NCBI RefSeq assembly: GCF_001005725.1
Contig: NZ_LBIC01000007.1
Location: 186,001-250,000, forward strand
Origin: Sphingobium chungbukense
GTDB taxonomy: Bacteria; Pseudomonadota; Alphaproteobacteria; Sphingomonadales; Sphingomonadaceae
Length of the DNA: 64,000 bases
Direction: 5' to 3'
Position 1 is the first letter of the stretch. Each line of letters opens with the position of its first letter. The position numbers were made by a program, and so were the translations under genes. Below, one piece after another: positions 34,572 to 42,648 of this stretch. The notes beneath the pieces were generated by a model. That model saw only the letters and a program-made list of their open reading frames with translations, did no database searches and had not been told where the DNA came from.

Positions 34572-36782
34572 TTACTGTAACTCTTGAAGCAAAGACGATA
34601 CCTCCGCCGAAAGATGCTCATGGCAGCGAGCCCAAAAATCGCGACGCAAAGCCTCTGGAATCAGTTCGTCATATTTTTCGACAGTGAGGTTGGTGACGAA
34701 TTGTGCTAGCTCTGCAACCGGCGGGCATTTTTCCAGCACCGAAACCACGTCTCGCGCCTGATTGATGGAAGCATTGGTCAATGTGACTCCGACGTCGAAT
34801 GTCTCGCATTCGAACCCTATCGAGGTGAGCAACACGGCAAACAGGCCGTTCACGTCCGACCCGCGCCACGTCATGACATGGGTTGCCGATCCGGCATCGA
34901 GGAAACGAGCCATGACCAGATCGGCATAGTATTGCCTGCCCTCAAGCAGCAGCCCTCGCGCGACCGGGTCGAGATATTCAGGCACGGCGCTATCTCTCAG
35001 CACCAGACGCATTTCATAGGCGAGCCGGTCGTGAATAGCCTCACTACCCACACGATCGAATTTCGGTATCTTGCCCGCCCGATGTGAGGCCACCTCGACC
35101 ACCTTGGCCGGGTCGTCGACAGCAATCACGCGCCAGCGCCTTCCGGCAAAACCAACGATACTACCTATGGCCAGCAGATTTATGATTGGCAGCGTACCGA
35201 GCGTTCGTCCCTGATGGACAAGGCGCCATTCTTCGGGAGATTTGAAATTTGCGTAAAAGTCGCGGGCTGCGACGATCCGTTCGCCCATCGGCCCCAGCAG
35301 CAAGGTGCGGTCCTGCGCCTGTTCAAGCAGCGGCTCCTCCCCTTGCCCCATCCCATGTAGCAAGCTGGCGAAGTCTCGCTTGTTGACTGCTGAAAACGGC
35401 CCCGCGCCACAAAGAGCGGTATAAAGGCGCGCCGCGCTGCAGCCGCCCGCTTGGGTGATATGGGATAATAGCTGGTGCAGCAGCACAGAAAGAAGCGCGC
35501 CATTTGGACGCGGAGGCTCGACAAACCGTGCTCGAAGCAGATTCATCGCAGCGACGGCCTGAACGACAGGCAGATGCAGTCTATCGAGAGGATCCGCGTC
35601 CGCTGCCAGGAAAGGCTCGCGGACATAGTTTCTGAATATGGCGGATGCCCCCTCGCGCCGACCTGACCGGCCAAGGCGCTGGCGAAGTGAGGCAAGCGAG
35701 CGCGGCGCCCCAAGCTGGCCGACAGCGTGCACGGATCCGATGTCGATACCCAATTCGAGTGTCGTTGTGGCAACCGCCGTTGTGGGCAGGCGGCCAAGCT
35801 TCAGCCGCGCCTCAAGCTCCTCTCTGAGTTCCTTCGAAAGGCTGCCATGATGAGGGAAAAACTCGTTTGGAACCGAGCGCTCATCTGACAGCGTACGCAG
35901 ACGATCGGCCAATTCTTCGACGTTGCCCCGCGAACCGGCGAAGAAGAGATTATTCTGACCGCGCAGGGCATCGAACGCATGTGCAGCGATATGGCTGAGC
36001 GCGGAACGCTCTGCCGGAAACTCTGCAGCTGACCGATCATCCGACTCTGGCGGATCTACATAGGCTCGAACCTGAAGCTTGATCGGCGCAGAGCTCCCTT
36101 CGACAGCGACAACATTTGGCGGCTGCCGGGCTGTCCCGCTCAACCACTCAGCCGCCTCTGCCAGATCGCCCAGAGTTGCAGACAGGCCAACCCTGCGCAC
36201 CCTTGTCTCACTCAGAGCTTCCATCCGGTTAAGCAGGCTCCACAGGTGAAGACCGCGCGCGCCCTGAAGAAACGCATGAAGTTCGTCGATGATAATGGCG
36301 TCAAGCCGGCCGAAGAGGCTTTCAACCACGCCAGGCCGCCTCACCAGCATCGCCTCAATCGACTCAGGCGTTATGAGCACAACGCCCTTGGGATTGCGAA
36401 GGATCGCGGTTTTGGGCCCTGCCGGAGCGTCGCCGTGCCAGCGCACGATCGGCATCTCCAGCCTTTCGCCCAGTTCTGAAAGGCGGGCATATTGATCGTT
36501 TATGAGCGCCTTCAAGGGCGCCACGTAGAGTATTGCAACGCCAGCCTCTTGCCGGCCCGCCGCCTGGCTTAGCAGCGGGAGGAATGCCGCTTCGGTCTTT
36601 CCCGCAGCGGTCGATGCGGAAATAAGCAAATCCGCTCGGCTGTCGAAGAGCGCGCGGGCCGCCTTCTGTTGCACTTCCCGAAGGCGGGCCCATCCCTGTC
36701 CTCTGATCCAACGCCTGATCTCAGGATGGAACCGATCGTAGGCGTTCTGGGGCTCAGAGCGAGAAGGCAGAGAGTTCGTCAT
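34572..36782 (-). CDS. Lhr-like DEAD/DEAH-box helicase (BrxHI-like)
   Basis: A 736-residue SF2 helicase: Walker A ASTAAGKTEA (residues about 56-65), IIIDELHAF as motif II, GLSATLGDL as motif III, and motifs V-VI in TTTLELGIDIGSVHAVGQLG and RQRLGRSGRREG, followed by a 300-residue C-terminal region. It resembles BREX-associated Lhr-type helicases. Third gene of the TerB operon; the ATG at 36782 overlaps the ATPase gene by 29 bases. A longer start at 36812 lacks a ribosome site. Probably acts on DNA in defence. Confidence 0.9.
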   Translation of the reverse strand: MTNSLPSRSEPQNAYDRFHPEIRRWIRGQGWARLREVQQKAARALFDSRADLLISASTAAGKTEAAFLPLLSQAAGRQEAGVAILYVAPLKALINDQYARLSELGERLEMPIVRWHGDAPAGPKTAILRNPKGVVLITPESIEAMLVRRPGVVESLFGRLDAIIIDELHAFLQGARGLHLWSLLNRMEALSETRVRRVGLSATLGDLAEAAEWLSGTARQPPNVVAVEGSSAPIKLQVRAYVDPPESDDRSAAEFPAERSALSHIAAHAFDALRGQNNLFFAGSRGNVEELADRLRTLSDERSVPNEFFPHHGSLSKELREELEARLKLGRLPTTAVATTTLELGIDIGSVHAVGQLGAPRSLASLRQRLGRSGRREGASAIFRNYVREPFLAADADPLDRLHLPVVQAVAAMNLLRARFVEPPRPNGALLSVLLHQLLSHITQAGGCSAARLYTALCGAGPFSAVNKRDFASLLHGMGQGEEPLLEQAQDRTLLLGPMGERIVAARDFYANFKSPEEWRLVHQGRTLGTLPIINLLAIGSIVGFAGRRWRVIAVDDPAKVVEVASHRAGKIPKFDRVGSEAIHDRLAYEMRLVLRDSAVPEYLDPVARGLLLEGRQYYADLVMARFLDAGSATHVMTWRGSDVNGLFAVLLTSIGFECETFDVGVTLTNASINQARDVVSVLEKCPPVAELAQFVTNLTVEKYDELIPEALRRDFWARCHEHLSAEVSSLLQELQ

Positions 36783-38058
36783 CGTCGCCGGCCTCTGCCA
36801 GGTCCTCCTCATTCAGATCATCATCAAGGGAGAGACCTCCAATGAGGTTTCGCCAGTCGAGAGATGGATTTTGCTCGAGAATGGCGAGAAACTGAACGAA
36901 CGCCTTGATCGTGTTGCGCGGCGTGCGGAAATAAGCTTCCCCAATCCTGCGACTGCAATGATCCATGAATCCACTCAGCGCCTCGTCAGGAACGAGGTAG
37001 CGCTCAGGATCGCGAAGCGCAAAAACGGCGCGGATGTTGCCCAGCAGAATCAGGAAATCCTCGGGCGAGAGGTTCTGCAACCGAATGACCGGCCCGGACA
37101 TATCGACAAGGCCCTGAGCCGCAAACTGGTTCTCTGCGAGGCGCGATTGTAAGGCCTCGTAACTGTATAGACCTCTCCGACTGTCCATCAGAAATTCGGG
37201 CGTGCCGCCGAAAATGAAGCCAAGCCCTTCGCTATTGCCCTGCAGCATGTCGTTGACCATTCGCAGGATCTGTTCGAAATTCTGATTGCGGGCTTGGGCG
37301 CTCTGAAGCTTGTAGATGTTCACCATCTCATCGAACACGACGACGAGCCCGGTATAGCCTGCAAGCCGCACGAAAATTGCCAGAAGCTTCAGGCTGTCAT
37401 AAACATCCGCATCATCGATGATCGAGCGGACGCCGAGCGCCTGGCGAGCTTCCGTCTTGGTCGTATATTCCGCCCGCAGCCAACGCAGGGCAGCGGCCTT
37501 GAGAGGTTCATTTCCCTCCTCGCTTCCCCGCCAATAGGCTTTAAGGACATGAGCAAAGTCATGGCCGCCGACAAGTTCCTGGATCATCGCGAGCCGCTTG
37601 TCGATGACGCCCTCCACAGGAAGGCTCTCGGCATGCGCCTGCTTGACGCATTCACTGATGAAACGCTCGACGACGCTCGGCAATGCACCGCCATCCGCCT
37701 TGGTCCGGGTGGCCATGTTGCGAATAGCCTCGGCGTAGAGGCCTCTCGCCTGCCCGCCTGTGGCATGAACACGGCGATCAGGCGCGAGGTCGGCATGGAT
37801 TGTGACGCAGCGACGTTCCAATGCAATCAGGCGTATGAGGCTCAGGAAGAATGTCTTGCCCGCGCCATATTCGCCGATGATGAAGCGGCAGGATGAGCCG
37901 CCTTCCACGATCCGATCGATGTCCTTGACCAGCGCTCCTACTTCGCGCGCGCGCCCAACCTGGATATGTTGAAGTCCGATGCGCGGAACGACGCCGGCCG
38001 CTAATGCCTGGACGATCGTGTCGCGCTCACGGGGCTTGATCGGCGGAAGTTGGGTCAT
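36754..38058 (-). CDS. DUF2791-type P-loop ATPase (BrxD-like)
   Basis: A 434-residue ATP-binding protein with Walker A GEYGAGKT (62-69), Walker B LVVVFDEMVNIYK near residue 240, and sensor-like FIFGGTPEFLMDSRRGLYSY. RRGLYSYEALQSRL and the C-terminal TPRNTIKAFVQFLAILEQNP are typical of the DUF2791 family found in some BREX loci. It overlaps the TerB protein stop by 4 bases (ATGA) and the helicase start by 29, so the three proteins are co-produced and probably form one complex. Confidence 0.85.
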   Translation of the reverse strand: MTQLPPIKPRERDTIVQALAAGVVPRIGLQHIQVGRAREVGALVKDIDRIVEGGSSCRFIIGEYGAGKTFFLSLIRLIALERRCVTIHADLAPDRRVHATGGQARGLYAEAIRNMATRTKADGGALPSVVERFISECVKQAHAESLPVEGVIDKRLAMIQELVGGHDFAHVLKAYWRGSEEGNEPLKAAALRWLRAEYTTKTEARQALGVRSIIDDADVYDSLKLLAIFVRLAGYTGLVVVFDEMVNIYKLQSAQARNQNFEQILRMVNDMLQGNSEGLGFIFGGTPEFLMDSRRGLYSYEALQSRLAENQFAAQGLVDMSGPVIRLQNLSPEDFLILLGNIRAVFALRDPERYLVPDEALSGFMDHCSRRIGEAYFRTPRNTIKAFVQFLAILEQNPSLDWRNLIGGLSLDDDLNEEDLAEAGDDDELSAFSL

Positions 38059-41000
38059 GCGGCTTGACTCATTGACTGAATGGTTTGAACGAGATGCGGC
38101 TGGATCGAGACAAGGTCGTCATCCTCGATAGCAAGGTCATCGAAGATGTCGAAGGCCCAATCATTGATCGTTTCGATCGCTCCACCCGGGAGCAGCAGAT
38201 TGTTGCGGCACAGTGCCTCGAAGGCATCCGCCTCAAGCGGCTCTTGCGCCAGTCCGTGAAGCACCCGGCCATGGGCGGCATCCAGACCGTCGAATAGCGG
38301 AGCTTCGCCGATGACGGCAACGATGGACGAGGCAGGCGCGACTTCGGGCTCCTCTTCACGGAATATACCGGCAAGCATGGCTGAAACGGATGCGGTCTCT
38401 TCCTGCAATCGCGCAAGCCGCTCGACATCAACGCTGCTGCCCGCGCTTCGACTTGGAGACTTACGCTCTGGCTGGGTCTGAGTACCGCCAGCATGCAGCC
38501 GTGTGTATACGTCGTCCTGCGGACGTCCAAGCGCCTTGTAGAGACTCTCCAGAAAGCGGACCTCCATCGGCGTCACCCTCTGATCGGCAAGGATAGCGTG
38601 AACCGCTGACGCAAGCGCGAGATCCTTCTCTTCTTCCGGCAGATCTAGGAGACGCTTCGTCGATGCGCGCAGCTTTGGCGGATTGGCAATCAGCGCGATA
38701 CTGTGGGCAGCAAGGCGCTGGCGGTCCTGATCATCCAGTCCGGCGATCGCTGCAAGGTCGGTGACGATCGATTGCTGCTCGGCGTCGACCACGACAGAGT
38801 CCGCCATGGCCGCGAGGACCGCAATCTCGACCATGATCCGGGCGGATTTATAGGCCTGACGCCCCTCGACAGGCTGCGTGGCGACCGTGCGCGCGAACAG
38901 GCATATCGTCGTGTCTGGGGCAAAGGTAACGGCTGGTCCAAATCGTCGGTCAGGCTCATACCCGACTTCCATTGCGTCAAGTATGTCTGGCAAACGCCGC
39001 GCATAGAGGCTTCGTCGCTCCGACGACACCTGTCCGTCGGCGAGTAAGATCGAGAGCAGATCATCGTATTTGATCGACGCGAAACCTGCGCCGCTTGCAC
39101 CGGACAGCAGTCGAACTCGCGCTTCCTCAAACGTGCCCCGTTCGGCTTCCCCCCGCGCGTCTTCCGGATGCAAGGCAGCAGCCAATAGGCCCCCTTCTTC
39201 TTCCGGTGACCTTCCGAGCAACCTGCTCAGCGGGTCAAGCGCCTGCGTGCACTCATCCAGCAGGCTCTGCAATTTGGAAATGGGACCGTTGATTGCGCCG
39301 ATATCCGGAAGATCATCGAGTTGGACGTTCGCATTGAACTCCGCACTGGCGGACCGATAGCTGTGATGAAGCCGTGACTTTGACGAACGGACCTTGATGC
39401 CTTTGGGATAGGCGTTGGCGTAACGCGCATGCCACAGCGTTCGGAACGGCTCAAAGCAGCGCGTGATGGCCGTACGGGTTGAAAGATTGGGGTGAGCAAG
39501 CGCCCAGCAAAGCGCATCCTCTGCATCAATAGGCGTCCCATCCCGAACCTTCTTGCCGAGATGGACACGCAGCCCAATCGGGATTTCCCAACTATAGCGC
39601 GTTGACAGGCTGGCCTTGAGCGGCGGCGCCGGGCGATCGAACAGGATTTCAGCAGTTTCGATCAACGCGCGGGCATAGTTCTGAAAGCTCCCGTTTGACC
39701 CATAGACGGTCAAGAGGGCGTCGACTTCTGCCATGATTGCCGGCGCATCGTCGACGGACCGCTCATCGATGAGGCGTCGTTCGAGCCCATAGAAATAGAG
39801 GAAGATATAACCGATCGGCGTTGCCGGATTGCGCCTGCCGCTTGCCAGCCACTCGAGATAGGCGCGCCGCGCCTCAGGAGAAATGTCGTCGTAGCTTGGC
39901 CAATAGGAAAGCGAAGCCCCAAGACTGTCCGCCTGACGCCCTATGGCCATCGCCGGATTAACGAGGGCGCGATGCCCCTCCGAGCGCGTGGCTGCGCCGA
40001 AATAGAGCATTTCTACGCGAAGGGATATATCACCGACCGTGATATCTGTCGCATCGGCGATCCATCGCGCAGACGGAGTCGCCTTTCTCTCGCCTCGTAC
40101 TTCTCCAGAGAACCCAGAGGCCTGACTTTGGTCACTACTGGATCGCGGGTTAAAGCGTCCAGCCAGCGAGGAAATGATCGCGGCAGGCCTCTTGGTATGT
40201 TCCAGCGTCCCGTTCAGCCGGGCCCGATAGCGAAGCGCCTGATCATGGGTCGTGAAGGAATAACCGCCATATTTGAAGCGGCCATCGGCCTGCGCAATGA
40301 TACCATTTTCGTCTTCAAGACGCGCCAGCCTGACTGGTTCTTCCTCATCGGATGACCCAGAGGCGCCTGATGATTCAGGAACGACAGAGGCAATCCTGGC
40401 AGGAATATCGCTGGTTCGGGACATGCTTTCTGGTGGTTTCAGATCGGTCCGGTCACGCGCTTTGCCGGTCAACCTGTCCCTATATTTTAAGGCCTGATCG
40501 TAGTTCGAAAAGGCATAACCGCCGAATACAAAACGCCCGTTGGCATTTACGACTATTCCGTTTTCATCAGGGCTAACAGCTGCCGTCGGGTTTTCCGGTG
40601 ATCGCGGGCGTGCGGTAAGCGGCGAAAGAGACGGCTTCTGCAAATCGAAGCGCTCAAGATCGGGCATGGGCGGAGCGATGACACGTAACGGTTCAGTGCG
40701 GGCGTTGCTGGGGCTACCGGCCGATCCTCGAACCTTTCGCTCGGCAAAACGGACCGCCTGATCGAATGTCGAGAAGGAATAGCCAAAGCAGGCAAAACGG
40801 CCATCCGGCCTGTTCTCAATAAGGCCCTGCATATCACCAGCCAGATCGGCCATATCCGGGCCCTTTCGAAGAGAAAGATCGTGGCCATCATTTGGAAACG
40901 CCGACGAAATGGCAACGTGCTGCACATCATTCTTGCCGGAATCTCCCGCTCCCTCCGTAGCGGCTGAATCGGTCACGGATACCGGCCGCTTCCTGTCATG

Positions 41001-41426
41001 CTTCTTGTCATCGCTCGACGGCACAAGCCCGTAGCGGTTCTCACCCTTCTCGCCCGGCAGCAGCATAAGAAGCATGGAAAATGCGTAGAGAAGCAGTGCG
41101 AAACTGTTGCCAAACCCCATCATCGCATAGGCCGCCACATTGATGAGAACCCACCGTCCACTGCGGCCCTGATCGTGCAGCCGACGAACCTGAACGGCAA
41201 ACCACGGTGTCGCGCTGGCGAACCACCAAATGATATAGGCAAATACCCAGCCCGGCGGCGCCGAGGGAGCACCATTCCCCACCTGTGGTTTGGAACCCGC
41301 GATCAAGAGAGTGGTGAGAACCAGAAAGATGATGGCGGAGAGACCGGCAAATGACCAGAATTCTCCCAGGCTGGCGCGCCCACGAAAGTCGCGATAGCGC
41401 CGCAAGGCCATAAACATCATAGGCAT
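38055..41426 (-). CDS. Large membrane protein: DUF805 + GYxF repeats + TerB_N/TerB/TerB_C
   Basis: About 1123 residues. Residues 1-135 form a DUF805-like membrane unit (RYRDFRGRASLGEFWSFAGL, VRRLHDQGRSGRW). Three short repeats follow (GRFACFGYSFSTFDQA, GRFVFGGYAFSNYDQA, GRFKYGGYSFTTHDQA) in a disordered linker. TerB_N-like sequence is seen in YLEWLASGRRNPATPIGYIF, a TerB-like domain in VVDAEQQSIVTDLAAIAGL, and TerB_C at the end. First gene of the operon with the ATPase and helicase. The ATG at 41426 is chosen although its binding site is weak. Probably the sensor or anchor of a defence system. Confidence 0.85.
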   Translation of the reverse strand: MPMMFMALRRYRDFRGRASLGEFWSFAGLSAIIFLVLTTLLIAGSKPQVGNGAPSAPPGWVFAYIIWWFASATPWFAVQVRRLHDQGRSGRWVLINVAAYAMMGFGNSFALLLYAFSMLLMLLPGEKGENRYGLVPSSDDKKHDRKRPVSVTDSAATEGAGDSGKNDVQHVAISSAFPNDGHDLSLRKGPDMADLAGDMQGLIENRPDGRFACFGYSFSTFDQAVRFAERKVRGSAGSPSNARTEPLRVIAPPMPDLERFDLQKPSLSPLTARPRSPENPTAAVSPDENGIVVNANGRFVFGGYAFSNYDQALKYRDRLTGKARDRTDLKPPESMSRTSDIPARIASVVPESSGASGSSDEEEPVRLARLEDENGIIAQADGRFKYGGYSFTTHDQALRYRARLNGTLEHTKRPAAIISSLAGRFNPRSSSDQSQASGFSGEVRGERKATPSARWIADATDITVGDISLRVEMLYFGAATRSEGHRALVNPAMAIGRQADSLGASLSYWPSYDDISPEARRAYLEWLASGRRNPATPIGYIFLYFYGLERRLIDERSVDDAPAIMAEVDALLTVYGSNGSFQNYARALIETAEILFDRPAPPLKASLSTRYSWEIPIGLRVHLGKKVRDGTPIDAEDALCWALAHPNLSTRTAITRCFEPFRTLWHARYANAYPKGIKVRSSKSRLHHSYRSASAEFNANVQLDDLPDIGAINGPISKLQSLLDECTQALDPLSRLLGRSPEEEGGLLAAALHPEDARGEAERGTFEEARVRLLSGASGAGFASIKYDDLLSILLADGQVSSERRSLYARRLPDILDAMEVGYEPDRRFGPAVTFAPDTTICLFARTVATQPVEGRQAYKSARIMVEIAVLAAMADSVVVDAEQQSIVTDLAAIAGLDDQDRQRLAAHSIALIANPPKLRASTKRLLDLPEEEKDLALASAVHAILADQRVTPMEVRFLESLYKALGRPQDDVYTRLHAGGTQTQPERKSPSRSAGSSVDVERLARLQEETASVSAMLAGIFREEEPEVAPASSIVAVIGEAPLFDGLDAAHGRVLHGLAQEPLEADAFEALCRNNLLLPGGAIETINDWAFDIFDDLAIEDDDLVSIQPHLVQTIQSMSQAA

Positions 41427-41901
41427 CTTTTGGCGCAACGCATTGAATCAATTCCCCCTGCGGGTAAGTTTGTCCTCCAATCATGATTTGTTCAAGCGTT
41501 TCAGAGAGTGTACGTCGAGTAAAATTATTTGCTACCCGCGCGACGTTACAGGGTGTCTGTGGTCAATCGAACATCCATTGCTTGTTTACCGTATCCGAGA
41601 ATGTGGCTCTCTCGCCCACCAGACGGTAACCTCCCTCAGCTCCATGCTGCACGAGTAGCAGCGCCCCTCTCCGGTCGTTCAACAGCCAATTATGCGCTCC
41701 CAGGTGCAGACGGTCTGTTATCCCGGCAGGTGTCGAGCAAAATGCGTCATTTGGCTTGGTCATGAACGGCAGGTCCAGCCAGAGCCTGCTATGCCCTCAG
41801 CACGAAGCCGCTTGGCAGCAATGTGCCGCAATATTACGGTCACGCGTTATCAGGGTCGCGCATTCGCGCGACACCGGCGAATTGTGCGGGATGAGGAAGC
41901 G
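41427..41901. other. Intergenic between two defence-type operons
   Basis: It holds the promoter of the TerB operon. A 66-codon minus-strand ORF (41563-41763, RLVGERATFSDTVNKQWMFD near its end) could be a gene fragment, but no start signal supports it. Confidence 0.45.
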
Positions 41902-42648
41902 TCAGCGTGCGCCGACTTGCTGGCTCGCCAGCGCGGTGAAATGAAATGTGAGGCGTTCACTGTCGCCGAAGAAGTTCGAGACGCCGTCTCCCCTGATCGA
42001 TGCGATCAGCCGCTCGTCGAGGCAGGCGGCGATAGCCGCCTCCATGTCCTGCTCCGGCTTCGGCTGAGAGAAGCGCGATCCCGGCCACCAGACGTCGGGA
42101 TAATAAAATTTCGTCATTAGCATCGCAAAGCTGAGTGGCGACATCTGTCGGCCGGAACACCAACGATCCTCGCCCGACATGCCGATGTGGAAATGCGCGC
42201 CGGGATGCCGGACCTGACGGTACTGGCGCTCGCTATACTCGAACCGGATGCGCGGTATGAAAGTGCGGACCGGCATGCAAGCAGCCAGCTCATCAAACTC
42301 GTCCGCGCTCAGTTCGCCATTGTCGCGCTCACGCTCGAGTTCGCGAAATTGCGCTTGAGCCGACGCCGAACCGCTCAGCCTTGGATTGGGATAATAAGCC
42401 AGTGCAAATTCGGTTTCGCCCGCATAAGAAAACTGGAAATAGGCGAAATCGCGCAGCAGCACATTGTAATGGGAAAGCGACAGGCCCGCCTCGTAGATTT
42501 CAACATAATCATCCGACGTCAGGCTGATCTTGTTGAATTGTTCCGAACGGGGCAGGCTCGTTTCGTAGATGGTCGAGACCCAGAGGTCGGAGCTCGTGAA
42601 GAAGGCGATGGCGTTCCGGATGCCGGCGTTGAAGTCGTTCAGCTTCAT
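41902..42648 (-). CDS. DUF2290-family protein, partner of the upstream helicase
   Basis: A 248-residue soluble protein (MKLNDFNAGIRNAIAFFTSS, FQFSYAGETEFALAYYPNP, PGAHFHIGMSGEDRWCSGR, QMSPLSFAMLMTKFYYPDVW). The pattern fits DUF2290, which is found beside a UvrD-like helicase in reported anti-phage Helicase-DUF2290 pairs. The ATG directly follows the helicase stop (TGAATG), with GGAGGAG inside the helicase end. The biochemical role is unknown; the family call is by recall and should be searched. Confidence 0.72.
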   Translation of the reverse strand: MKLNDFNAGIRNAIAFFTSSDLWVSTIYETSLPRSEQFNKISLTSDDYVEIYEAGLSLSHYNVLLRDFAYFQFSYAGETEFALAYYPNPRLSGSASAQAQFRELERERDNGELSADEFDELAACMPVRTFIPRIRFEYSERQYRQVRHPGAHFHIGMSGEDRWCSGRQMSPLSFAMLMTKFYYPDVWWPGSRFSQPKPEQDMEAAIAACLDERLIASIRGDGVSNFFGDSERLTFHFTALASQQVGAR

